38,010 bases of DNA, from NCBI GenBank assembly GCA_031288305.1, contig JAITRP010000175.1, positions 1-38,010 of the forward strand, read 5' to 3'. A model generated the notes under the pieces. The model did not search any database and was not told the origin of the DNA. It was given only the letters and a program-made list of their open reading frames with translations. Below, piece by piece: positions 29,544-38,010 of this stretch (its first letter is position 1; every line of letters starts with the position of its first letter). The position numbers and the translations under genes are program-made. This DNA comes from Zoogloeaceae bacterium. Its GTDB lineage: Bacteria; Pseudomonadota; Gammaproteobacteria; Burkholderiales; Rhodocyclaceae.

Positions 29544-31485
29544 GTGGTTTGGCCTGGCTTTGCTGCTGGCGATCGGCTTGTCCTTCGCGTTGGCGCCAAC
29601 CTCGCGCGGCGACTCCGTGGAATGGGGCGCCATCCGCGACGGCAGCCTGTACCTGCGCCCAGCGGCACACGCCGGATCCGTGCAACTGCGCTGGCGGGCG
29701 GCCTGGCAGGCCGAGGCCAACAACGAGCGGATTTACCTGCTGGACGGCAACGGGAATCTGGCGGAACAACTGGATATCCATGCCGGCCAGACGCGCGGCG
29801 AACATGTCTTTGCCCTGAACGCCAGCAATGCCGACTATCGCCTGGGCATTCCCGGCTACAGTTTTCGCAATTACCACGTGACGCACGACGCGAACACCGC
29901 AGCGCAATTCGAGCCGGCCAAGGTGCATTTTTGCGTCGATGCGCCGCGCAATTTTGAATTGTATTTTCGCGCGGCGGCGGGCGAGAAAGCCGTGCTCGGC
30001 GGCAAGCATCACGGCGGCGTCCATGCGCTGCGGGTAACGCGCCTGTCCGATGGCCAGACCCTGCGCCTGGATTTGCGGCAATACGCGCAATATTCGAGCT
30101 TCGACCGCCTGCCGTTGCCGGAGTCGAAACAGGACGAAATCTGGCGTCTGACCCTGGAAGGCAGCGGCAAGGCGGCCTTCTGGCTGGATGGCGCGGACAA
30201 CCTGTTCGCGCAAAAACCGGAACATCTGCATCGCCTGGCCTACCCGCCCGGCACGGTGGAATTGACGCTCACCGGGAACCTCCTTGGCGCCCTCCCGCGT
30301 CTGGGTCTTGGCCTGCCTTATACGGCATGGCCGGAATCGGGATCCGCCGCGCTCGACGCCCTGGCGCCGCGGGCGGCAAATTATTACAGTTTTGTCGATG
30401 TGCTTTCCCGTCAGCCGGAACGCGAAATCGGGTTCCGGCGCCAGTATGGCGAGCGTTTCGGCATCGATTTCGATCTCACCTTGCTGGCCAAGAGCGGGCG
30501 CCGCGCCGTGCTTGCCGACGACCAGCAGACGCTGGCCGGAGTGGACGCCTGGCTGGCCGACAGCGTCCGGCTGGAATCCGGCGGCATTCACTACCTGTCC
30601 CTTGCGGATGAGCCCAACCTCAATTACCCGGATTACGCCAGCTTTGAGCGTTATTTTGACGTTCTCGTGCGGCGGGTGCGGGCGAATCCCAAGGCGCGGG
30701 AGGCCGGCGTGCGCATTGCCGCTCCTGCCAGTTCGCGTTTCATCGATGGCCCTTTTCATGATGGAGACGCAAACGCGCGCCGCGGCATAATCTGGACAGA
30801 AAGACTGTTGCGGCGTTACGAAAACGACATCGACGCCATTGTCTGGCACGAATGGATGGCGCGCGACCTTTTTGCCACGCGCCGTTATCGCGACAATGTT
30901 CAGGCCGCCGCCAGGCTGGCGGGCAGGGACGCCAACGGCCGTCCGCGAAAGGCGCTGCTCATCAACCAAACCAATATTTCCAGCGGCTCCAGCGTCAGCC
31001 CTTACCAGCAGGACACAAATTTTGCGGCGCTGTGGTGGACGTCGGTCGTCATCAACGCTTCTTGTGACGGTCTGCTGGACATGCTCAACTGGTTTCTGGC
31101 CGCCGATGACGCGCATCACGCCAAGGGCATGCTGCGCGCGCAGGAGGCGGGAAATTTTGCGCCGCGCCCGGTTGGCCTTGCGCAAGAATTCATTCGCAAT
31201 CACTGGCTGTCCCAGGTCGAGGCGCTGGACAACAGCGCCTTTGAAGTGGACGCGCTCGCCATGCGCGACGGCAAACGGCATGGCCTCCTGGGAGTAAACA
31301 AGAGCAGGCGCTTGCAACAGGTGAGTCTGTCGGGCGCCGATGGTCCTTGCCAGGCGGGCGCGAAACTCGAATTCTTTGGCCCCGATAGCCGCGCGCGCGC
31401 GGCGAAGCTGGATTGCGGCGGTACTCGGGCGCGTTTCGACGTGCCGGGCGAAACCTTGTTTGCCCTGACCTGGGAGACGCCATGA
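29524..31485 (+). CDS. Secreted, putative glycoside-hydrolase-like protein of unknown family
   Basis: Signal-like KWFGLALLLAIGLSFALAPTSRG; YLSLADEPNLNYPDYASFERYFDVL and DAIVWHEWMARDLFATRRY reminiscent of TIM-barrel glycosidase Glu motifs. Confidence 0.6.
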   Translation: MMLKSRKWFGLALLLAIGLSFALAPTSRGDSVEWGAIRDGSLYLRPAAHAGSVQLRWRAAWQAEANNERIYLLDGNGNLAEQLDIHAGQTRGEHVFALNASNADYRLGIPGYSFRNYHVTHDANTAAQFEPAKVHFCVDAPRNFELYFRAAAGEKAVLGGKHHGGVHALRVTRLSDGQTLRLDLRQYAQYSSFDRLPLPESKQDEIWRLTLEGSGKAAFWLDGADNLFAQKPEHLHRLAYPPGTVELTLTGNLLGALPRLGLGLPYTAWPESGSAALDALAPRAANYYSFVDVLSRQPEREIGFRRQYGERFGIDFDLTLLAKSGRRAVLADDQQTLAGVDAWLADSVRLESGGIHYLSLADEPNLNYPDYASFERYFDVLVRRVRANPKAREAGVRIAAPASSRFIDGPFHDGDANARRGIIWTERLLRRYENDIDAIVWHEWMARDLFATRRYRDNVQAAARLAGRDANGRPRKALLINQTNISSGSSVSPYQQDTNFAALWWTSVVINASCDGLLDMLNWFLAADDAHHAKGMLRAQEAGNFAPRPVGLAQEFIRNHWLSQVEALDNSAFEVDALAMRDGKRHGLLGVNKSRRLQQVSLSGADGPCQAGAKLEFFGPDSRARAAKLDCGGTRARFDVPGETLFALTWETP

Positions 31486-32171
31486 GACCGCTGATGGAAT
31501 TCTTCGGCAAGCTCCGGCGCAAGGGCTGGCGCGGCGCGCTGCGCGCGGCGCGCCAGCGTTTCATTTACCGGCATCAGGAATTGCTGACCGTGGAACGTTC
31601 GCTGGAAACGCCGTTATCCAAGCGTCTAAAGGCGTATCGTTGGGAGCATGTGCGCATCAATGACGAAACCCTGCCGAAGCTGGAAAAACATTTTGCGCAT
31701 TACCTGCCCGCCGCGCGCGAACTGCTCGCCAAGGAAGGCGTGCGCGGCGACGCGTTTGCGGATGAAAACGGCGACGCCATAGGCATGGTGTGGATGACCA
31801 ACCGGGATTACTACGAGCCGCTGTATCACCGCTGGATTCGCCTGCCGCCGGGCTATATGTATCAGTTCGCAGGCGAGGTCGCCGAACCTTACCGCAACAC
31901 GGGGGTGCCATTGCGCTACCTGCGCGCCCTTTGCGAGGAAGGACATCATGAACTCGGCTGCCATGTTGTCCGTTCCCTGATGGATACGCGCAACCTGCCC
32001 GCGGTGACGATGCACATGCGCCTGGGATTCAGGGAAATCGGGGAAGCGACGCATGTCTATACCCTGTTTCGCTTTCTTCATTTCACGCGCATATGCGTTT
32101 ACCGCGAACCGCGTTTTTCTTCCCCGCGCAAACAGGCGCGCAACCGTATTTCGCCGCAGGAGCCAAAATGA
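31482..32171 (+). CDS. GNAT-family acetyltransferase-like protein
   Basis: GYMYQFAGEVAEPYRNTGVPLRYLRALCEEGHHELGCHVVRSLMDTRNLPAVTMHMRLGFREIG; ATGA overlap. Confidence 0.75.
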   Translation: MRPLMEFFGKLRRKGWRGALRAARQRFIYRHQELLTVERSLETPLSKRLKAYRWEHVRINDETLPKLEKHFAHYLPAARELLAKEGVRGDAFADENGDAIGMVWMTNRDYYEPLYHRWIRLPPGYMYQFAGEVAEPYRNTGVPLRYLRALCEEGHHELGCHVVRSLMDTRNLPAVTMHMRLGFREIGEATHVYTLFRFLHFTRICVYREPRFSSPRKQARNRISPQEPK

Positions 32172-33265
32172 CGGCGCGTTTTGCGTGGCATGACGATCTG
32201 GAAGCCGGGGCTTTTCCGGCGGACGCCTACAATGAGCTTCTTGCCCGTCTGCCGATGTTTACGCCTTTCAATCGCTTGTCCTGGCTGCGGGCAATGGCTC
32301 GCCATTTGCGGCCAGGGCAAACGCTGCATGTGCTGATCGCCTGGCGGGATGAGCGTCTTGTCCTGTGTCTGCCGCTGCTCCATTGCCGCGAGCGCCGAAT
32401 CGGACTGTCATTCCCGGTGGTGCGCCATCTTGGCTATCCGCTCGCGGATTGCATCATGCTGGCCGTCGAGCCGGAGCAGGAAGCCGTGTTGATGGACGCC
32501 TTGCCGCGTATCCGCCGCGCCTTGCCGCATGCCCTGCTGCAACTGGATGAGATTCTTCCGGCGGCGGCCAGTGACGCCGGTCTCACGGCCTGGGGAAGAC
32601 GCGGCAGTTTTCGGTGGGAGAACCGTCTGAGCTGCCTTGCGCCCGAACATCGCGTGTGCGCCAAAGATCGCGACGAACCCGCGGGAGATGTGCGGTATAA
32701 ATTGCGCCGGGCAAGAAAGCGCAGCGCCGCCATCGGCGCCGCGCCGCGCCGGGCAAGACCGGATGCCGGCGCGATGGACGCGCTGCTGGCGCGCCTTTGC
32801 GCTGTCGAACAGAGCAGCTGGAAAGGCGCGCAAGATATCGGCATCTTCGCTTCTGACAATGCGCGGGCAATCACGGAGGCGCTGCGCGCCCTCGCGGCGG
32901 AAGACCGTGTGCGCGCGGTGCTGCTGGAGCGCGAGGGGCGTTGCATCAGCTATCGCCTTGGCCTGCTGGAACAGGGACGCCTGTACGACTACAGCCTGGC
33001 TTTCATGCCCGCCTATGCCGCCCTTGGCTGCGGCCGCCTGCTGCTGGACGAATGGATACGCTGGGGTCTGGACGAAGGCTGGCAGTGGATCGACGCTTCC
33101 CGGGTGCGCCGTTCGCGTTCCAGCCACCAGTTGCGCGAACGCATGAGCGGCCAGGTCGAACACCGGCGCTGGCGCTTTTATTCCCGCCGTCCCAGTGGTC
33201 TGGCCTTCGGTTTGGCCTACGGCGTCTGGCAGTTGTGGAGACGCCATGTCAGGCGGTCGGAATAA
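32168..33265 (+). CDS. FemAB/BioF2-like acyltransferase (GNAT superfamily)
   Basis: FTPFNRLSWLRAMARHLRPGQTLHVLIAWRDERLVLCLPL; CISYRLGLLEQGRLYDYSLAFMPAYAALGCGRLLLDEWIRWGLDEG; ATGA overlap. Confidence 0.78.
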   Translation: MTARFAWHDDLEAGAFPADAYNELLARLPMFTPFNRLSWLRAMARHLRPGQTLHVLIAWRDERLVLCLPLLHCRERRIGLSFPVVRHLGYPLADCIMLAVEPEQEAVLMDALPRIRRALPHALLQLDEILPAAASDAGLTAWGRRGSFRWENRLSCLAPEHRVCAKDRDEPAGDVRYKLRRARKRSAAIGAAPRRARPDAGAMDALLARLCAVEQSSWKGAQDIGIFASDNARAITEALRALAAEDRVRAVLLEREGRCISYRLGLLEQGRLYDYSLAFMPAYAALGCGRLLLDEWIRWGLDEGWQWIDASRVRRSRSSHQLRERMSGQVEHRRWRFYSRRPSGLAFGLAYGVWQLWRRHVRRSE

Positions 33266-33645
33266 ATATCCCCCGGCAGAGCCGGGGGCTTTGGATTGTG
33301 AGCCGCTCAAAGCGGCTGGCGGGGACGCTGACGCGGCACCAAAGCTTTGCGCCGCCTGCGGGGCGGCGCCTTCCTGCATCAGCTTGAGTTGATCGAAACA
33401 CTCGTCCTCTCTTTCCTGTTCGCGTATGGAGCAACGTATCACCGCCTCATCTCGACCTGCCGTGGACACAAAAAACCCCGCGTCCAGAAATGATGACCCG
33501 CAAAATTGCGCTTGCGCTCTCCAAACTCCCGCACTGCATGGATCGCACTCCTGCCCTTGATGTACCCCACAACCTGCGATACCGCATACTTCGGAGAAAT
33601 CGACAACAGCAAGAAATTAGCGCAGCCCTTCAGGGCTGCCGGTCT
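33266..33645 (-). mobile_element. IS200/IS605-type TnpA remnant, N-terminally truncated and frameshifted
   Basis: ISPKYAVSQVVGYIKGRSAIHAVREFGERKRNFAGHHFWTRG then, after a frame change at GGGGTTTTTTG, FVSTAGRDEAVIRCSIREQEREDECFDQLKLMQE; hairpin CCCCCGGC/GCCGGGGG at one end. Confidence 0.8.
33270..33288. repeat. Hairpin at the IS200-type remnant end / 3' edge of the EPS operon
   Basis: CCCCCGGC-AGA-GCCGGGGG. Confidence 0.75.
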
Positions 33646-33720
33646 AACGCCATTGGGAAGGGGTTTGCATCCCCTCCCCAATGGCGAAGGTCGAAACCCC
33701 AGCCTGAAGGGCGGGGTTTC
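33622..33720. repeat. Cluster of three perfect or near-perfect hairpins
   Basis: GCAGCCC/GGGCTGC (33622-33639), CGCCATTGGGAAGGGG/CCCCTCCCCAATGGCG (33648-33686), GAAACCCC/GGGGTTTC (33693-33720). Confidence 0.8.
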
Positions 33721-33740
33721 AAACCAGAGTTAGTTTTACG

Positions 33741-34097
33741 ATGAAACGGGTCAAAGACACACTGGACAACATCATGGCTCCCCGTCCAGCGCCGGCGGCG
33801 GGGATGCCCCAGGGACTCTGTCTGGACAAGGGATACGACTTCGACGAAGCCAGGGACATCGCCAAGGCGTTTGGCGTGACCGCGCGCATCCGCGCCAGAG
33901 GGGAAGAAACCAGGGCCATCAAACAAGAGGCGGGCTTCAAGGCGCGCCGTTGGGTCGTTGAGCGTACCCACCACAGTCGGATGAATCGCTTTCGCCGGAT
34001 CCTCGCGCACCGGGAGAGACTCCCCCAGACTTTCATTGCCATGCCGCGCCTCGCCTGCGGCATCATCACCTGGCGCGCTACCGGCCTGATGAAATAA
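33741..34097 (+). pseudogene. IS5-family transposase remnant (C-terminal part of DDE domain)
   Basis: CLDKGYDFDEARDIAKAFGVTARIRARGEETRAIKQEAGFKARRWVVERTHHSRMNRFRRILAHRERLPQTFIAMPRLACGIITWRATGL. Confidence 0.9.
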
Positions 34098-35748
34098 GGC
34101 TCTTAGTCCTCAGTCCTCTGACCAGCAGTCCCGGCTGCCAGCTTGCGTGTTGTTCCATGCCGAGCAGTTGCGTCACGCTGGCGGCGAGGTGGGCGAGTCC
34201 GGCGTCCGGCAATGCGTTCAGGCAGAATTGGCCGCCGGGTTCATAGAGGATGAGCGGCACGGGGTTCAAAGTATGGGCGGTCTTGGCTCTGGGACTGCCG
34301 TCCGGGTTGCGGAGCGGGGCCTTCTGCGCGCCGAGTTCGAACATCTCGTCGGCGTTGCCGTGGTCAGCGGTGATCAGCGCCGCGCCGCCTGCGTCCCTTA
34401 TGACAGGCAAAATGCGGGAGAGCGCCAGATCCACGGCTTCCACCGCCAGGGTCGCGGCGCGAAAGTTGCCGGTGTGCCCCACCATGTCGCCGTTGGCAAA
34501 ATTGCAGCGCAGAAAGCGGTGCTGGCCGCTTTTTATCGCGGCAATCAGGGCGTCGGCAATTTCGGCGGATTTCATCCACGGGCGCTGTTCGAAAGGGATG
34601 CGGTCGCTTTGAATCTCCTGCCAGGTTTCCAGCGGGAATTTTCTGGAACGGTTGCCGTTCCAGAAATAGGTGACATGCCCGAATTTCTGCGTTTCCGAAC
34701 AGGCGAACTGCGAGACGCCGCTTCTGGACAGCCATTCGCCCAGAGTGTTGCGGATGGCAGGCGGCGATACCAGGAAGCGTTTGGGCAGGGCAAGATCGCC
34801 GTCATATTGCAACATGCCAGCGTAAACGATCCGGGGAACGCGCTTGCGGTCAAATTTGTCGAAGCGGCTTTCTTCAAAGGCGCGGCTGATTTCAATGGCG
34901 CGGTCGCCGCGAAAATTGAACAGCGCCACGGCGTCGCCATCCTGAATCGCGCCGATGGGTTTTCCCGCGTCGGCAATGACGAAAGGCGGCAAATCCTGAT
35001 CGATGATTCCGGGATAGCGCGCGCGCAAGACTCGCACCGCCGTAGCGCAGTCCGGGAAAAACTCGCCTTCGCCGAGCACATGGGTATGCCAGCCTTTTTC
35101 CACCATGGGCCAGTCGGCTTCGTAGCGATCCATCGTAATCACCTGCCTGCCGCCGCCGGAAGCGATGCGCGCATCGAAATCATCGCGGGCGAGTCCGGAA
35201 AGGAAGGCCTCGAACGGCTCGACATAGGCCAGCGCGCTGGTTTCCGGCACATCGCGGCCATCGAGCAAGACATGGATGCGCGCCCGCCGGACGCCTTCCG
35301 CCCTGGCCTGCGTCAGCATGGCTTTCAGATGATCGAGGTGGCTATGCACATTGCCGTCGGAAAAAAGTCCGATCAAATGCAAAACATTTCCGGCGTTTGC
35401 CTTGATCTGGGCGATAATTTCCCGCCAGCCGCTTCCTTGCCAAAGACTGCCGTTTTCGATAGCTTTGGCGACCAGCGTCGCGCCCTGGGCGTAAATCTGT
35501 CCTGCGCCGATGGCGTTGTGGCCAACTTCGGAATTGCCCATGTCCGCATCGGAAGGCATCCCCACCGCCGTGCCGTGCGCCTTCAACAGGATATGCGGAT
35601 GTTCGGCGAAGAGCCTGTCCAGCGTGGGTTTGCGCGCGGCAGCAACGGCATTGCCAAGGGCGGCGGAATTGGCGCTGACGCCAACCCCGTCCAGCACGAT
35701 TAACGCCACCGGCCCCGCCACGCCGGGAAATGGAGATTTGGATAACAT
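34078..35748 (-). CDS. gpmI: 2,3-bisphosphoglycerate-independent phosphoglycerate mutase
   Basis: ALIVLDGVGVSANSAALGNAV; MPSDADMGNSEVGHNAIGAGQIYAQG; ITADHGNADEMFE; 3' end overlaps the IS5 remnant by 20 nt. Confidence 0.94.
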   Translation of the reverse strand: MLSKSPFPGVAGPVALIVLDGVGVSANSAALGNAVAAARKPTLDRLFAEHPHILLKAHGTAVGMPSDADMGNSEVGHNAIGAGQIYAQGATLVAKAIENGSLWQGSGWREIIAQIKANAGNVLHLIGLFSDGNVHSHLDHLKAMLTQARAEGVRRARIHVLLDGRDVPETSALAYVEPFEAFLSGLARDDFDARIASGGGRQVITMDRYEADWPMVEKGWHTHVLGEGEFFPDCATAVRVLRARYPGIIDQDLPPFVIADAGKPIGAIQDGDAVALFNFRGDRAIEISRAFEESRFDKFDRKRVPRIVYAGMLQYDGDLALPKRFLVSPPAIRNTLGEWLSRSGVSQFACSETQKFGHVTYFWNGNRSRKFPLETWQEIQSDRIPFEQRPWMKSAEIADALIAAIKSGQHRFLRCNFANGDMVGHTGNFRAATLAVEAVDLALSRILPVIRDAGGAALITADHGNADEMFELGAQKAPLRNPDGSPRAKTAHTLNPVPLILYEPGGQFCLNALPDAGLAHLAASVTQLLGMEQHASWQPGLLVRGLRTKSLISSGR

Positions 35749-35853
35749 GAAAGATTCCTGCCAGAAACAAATGACGCAAAGCCTTTGCCGGATTCACGCT
35801 CCGGCGAAGTATCCTTGGCAGCGCACAAACCGTCAACGCAAGGAGCGGCATTC

Positions 35854-36954
35854 ATGAATACGGAAAACGCCAAGGGGCTGCTCGCGATCAACCTGGGATT
35901 GCAAGGCGGCGGCGCGCATGGCGCGTACAGTTGGGGCGTGCTGGATTGTCTCCTGGAAGACGGGCGTTTCGATTTCGATGGCGTCAGCGGCACCAGCGCC
36001 GGCGCCATGAACGCCGTGGTGCTGGCCGATGGTCTGATGAAAGGCGGCAAGGAAGGCGCGCGCCAGGCGTTGGCGGAATTCTGGCGCGGCATCGCCGATA
36101 GCGTGCCGCTGGATCTTTCCGTCTCCATCCCCAGTCTGAGCGGCGAAAAACGGACATTGCTGCCCGCCGCCAAGCTGATACTCAACTGGGTGCATTACCT
36201 TTCGCCCTACCAGTTGAATCCGCTCAATTTCAATCCGTTAAGAAAACTGTTGAAATCGCGCATCGACTTTACCGGCTTGCGCCTGTACAGCCCGGTTCGC
36301 CTGTTCCTTGCCGCCACCAACGCCAATACCGGCAAACTCCGGCTTTTTCGCACCGAAGAAATCAGCGAGGACGCCATGCTCGCCTCCGCCTGCTTGCCGA
36401 TGTTGCATCAGGCGATAGAAATCGACGGCGAGCCCTACTGGGACGGCGGCTACGCCGCCAATCCGCCGATTTTTCCCCTGTTCTACGAATGCCAGTCGCG
36501 CGACATTCTCCTGATTCTGCTGGCGCCGCCCGACTACGGCGGTACGCCGAAAACAGCGGAAGAAATCCGCGCCCGCACCATGGAACTGGCTTTCAATACC
36601 AGTCTGTTGCGCGAAATGCTGCTCTTCGCCAACATCATTGCCTATAGTCAGGCCAGAAGCCAGGAAACCTGCGAGAAAAAGGGCTGGCCTACCAGTCTGC
36701 AACGCATCCTGGGACGCGCCCTGCACGCCCCGGACGACCTCGAACGCTACACGTTGGAAACCCGTTTCCACCTCATGGAATCCGCCGACCTGCTGCGAAA
36801 ATTCGGCAGCGCCACCAAGGTTGCCGCCGATTGGTCATTCTTGAGAAAACTGCACGACATCGGCTACCACGAAGCGCGACAATGGCTCGAAGAACACGGC
36901 GACAAAATCGGCAAGGAAACCTCGTTTGATCTGATCGGGCGTTTTGGAGTGTAG
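35854..36954 (+). CDS. Patatin-like phospholipase family protein
   Basis: INLGLQGGGAHGAYSWGVLD; GVSGTSAGAMNAVV nucleophile (GxSxG); YWDGGYAANPP (DGG) motif. Confidence 0.93.
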   Translation: MNTENAKGLLAINLGLQGGGAHGAYSWGVLDCLLEDGRFDFDGVSGTSAGAMNAVVLADGLMKGGKEGARQALAEFWRGIADSVPLDLSVSIPSLSGEKRTLLPAAKLILNWVHYLSPYQLNPLNFNPLRKLLKSRIDFTGLRLYSPVRLFLAATNANTGKLRLFRTEEISEDAMLASACLPMLHQAIEIDGEPYWDGGYAANPPIFPLFYECQSRDILLILLAPPDYGGTPKTAEEIRARTMELAFNTSLLREMLLFANIIAYSQARSQETCEKKGWPTSLQRILGRALHAPDDLERYTLETRFHLMESADLLRKFGSATKVAADWSFLRKLHDIGYHEARQWLEEHGDKIGKETSFDLIGRFGV

Positions 36955-36965
36955 GACATCAGGAA

Positions 36966-37556
36966 TCAAGGGCGTGGATGTCTGCCCTGATGCCCGCCCT
37001 GACCTGCGGACCCTCTGCGCGAGGGTTTGCCTTGAACCGAGGCGGATCCCTTGCGTACAAGCGCGCCGCTGCTGCCAGCCTGGATGCGTATGGAGAGATC
37101 AGGGCGGCTATTGTTTCTGAAAACGCCGTAACCCCTGATGTCGCCGCCGTATTTCCCGTAGCCGTAAAAACCATACGGCGGCGTATAGTAGAAGATGGCG
37201 CTGCGGTCAGCGTTGGCGCGCAGGGCTTCGGCCTCGGCTTCATCCCGTTGCGCGCGCGCTTCCAGAGCCGCCTGTTCCGCTTTTATCTTTTCCGCTTTCA
37301 TCTTTTGTTCGGCGGCATGGGCGGCGTCGCGCGCCATGTTGTCAAGATAGCGTTGCTGACGTTCCACATCGGCGCGGGCAGCCTCTGCGTCGGGGAGGTT
37401 CTCCGCCACGATTTCTGCGCGGGTAACCGCGCCGGCGGGGCAAGGCGCGGTAGAAATGGTAGTCTTGCCGTTTTCGACACATTTGTAGGCTTGCGCCGCC
37501 ACAGCGCCAGCATTCAGGCTTGCGGCGAGGGCGACAAAAAACAGTATTCGGTTCAT
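36966..37556 (-). CDS. DUF4124-type periplasmic/secreted protein
   Basis: Signal-like MNRILFFVALAASLNAGAVAAQAYKCVENGKTTISTAPCPAGA followed by charged coiled-coil region. Confidence 0.7.
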   Translation of the reverse strand: MNRILFFVALAASLNAGAVAAQAYKCVENGKTTISTAPCPAGAVTRAEIVAENLPDAEAARADVERQQRYLDNMARDAAHAAEQKMKAEKIKAEQAALEARAQRDEAEAEALRANADRSAIFYYTPPYGFYGYGKYGGDIRGYGVFRNNSRPDLSIRIQAGSSGALVRKGSASVQGKPSRRGSAGQGGHQGRHPRP

Positions 37557-37742
37557 GATGCTGCACCTGTTCAATGTTGGGGACAGACAGAAGACGGAAC
37601 GCTCGCCAAGCTCGCCTTGCGGCTTGCAGGGGCCGCTCTGTCATCTGTCCTCTATCTACCGTTATAGCTCAAAAATCCGCCTCTGTCCTCCAATTTCCTC
37701 CATTTGCCGTTGTCGGGACGCCATTGGGACATGTCCACCCTA

Positions 37743-38010
37743 GGGCCTGTTGACAATCACTCCCCCCTTCGCGATGCCAATTGAATCGCGTTTGCAGAAA
37801 TTTCGTTTACATTCAATGCATTACAGAGGGGGCTGTTCACACGTTTCATTTTCTGGTTATATCTTGGTTTTTGCATAGGAGATCGGAATGGAGCGGATGG
37901 TTCTGCGGAATGACCAATATCGACGTATCGAGAAGCTCTTGCCGGGAAAGAAAGGGGATCCGGGGCGCACGGCTGCTGACAACCGAATGTTCCTCGAAGC
38001 GGTGCTGTGG
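37743..38010 (+). mobile_element. 5' end of an IS5-family element: putative terminal repeat GGGCCTGTTGACA and transposase N-terminus (CDS from 37888, truncated by window end)
   Basis: MERMVLRNDQYRRIEKLLPGKKGDPGRTAADNRMFLEAVLW resembles IS5-family transposase N-termini; terminal repeat complementary to 106-118. Confidence 0.85.

Noticed and set aside
29422-31317. 631-aa antisense ORF opposite the secreted glycosidase-like gene
   Set aside because: The + strand frame has a signal peptide, operon spacing and ATGA coupling; the antisense frame has none of these.
32408-33469. 353-aa minus-strand ORF beginning in the IS200 remnant
   Set aside because: Only the first ~35 residues are TnpA-like; the rest reads through into antisense of the FemAB-like gene after loss of the native frame and stop.
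34147-35703. 518-aa + strand ORF opposite gpmI
   Set aside because: gpmI motifs are clear on the minus strand; shadow ORF.
1-38010. tRNA or rRNA genes
   Set aside because: No cloverleaf-like or rRNA-like segment was noticed by eye; a tRNAscan/Infernal run would be needed to be certain.

Overview
GC-rich proteobacterial (probably betaproteobacterial) chromosomal window. It begins inside the 3' end, and stops inside the 5' end, of same-orientation IS5-family elements. Left part: a methionine-related neighbourhood (metX-metW, an FAD-linked oxidase, rimO, a putative Na+/H+ antiporter, a metY-type sulfhydrylase, metG). It is interrupted by an accessory stretch at about 8.0-13.2 kb: an orphan ParA ATPase, a Type ISP-like DNA methyltransferase gene broken by two frameshifts, and a zinc-ribbon/CoiA-like ORF in less GC-rich DNA that ends at an in-frame amber codon. 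Next come a secreted unknown protein and a SulP transporter. The main accessory locus is a co-directional, largely overlapping exopolysaccharide operon (18.5-33.3 kb): sugar transferase, degenerate CpsD-like P-loop protein, Wza-like lipoprotein, Wzz/GumC, GT4, Wzy/ligase, two GT2, a single-ORF polysaccharide deacetylase-flippase fusion, a secreted glycosidase-like protein, GNAT and FemAB-like proteins. It ends at a graveyard of IS200-type and IS5-type remnants abutting gpmI. A patatin-like phospholipase and a DUF4124-type protein follow. The most interesting items are the deacetylase-flippase fusion, the BY-kinase homologue with degenerate Walker motifs, the uncharacterised secreted glycosidase-like protein, the methylase/zinc-ribbon accessory cassette, and several dispersed or palindromic repeats, one of them apparently translated inside the methylase. 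No BLAST, HMM or covariance search was run; family assignments come from motifs read in the translations.
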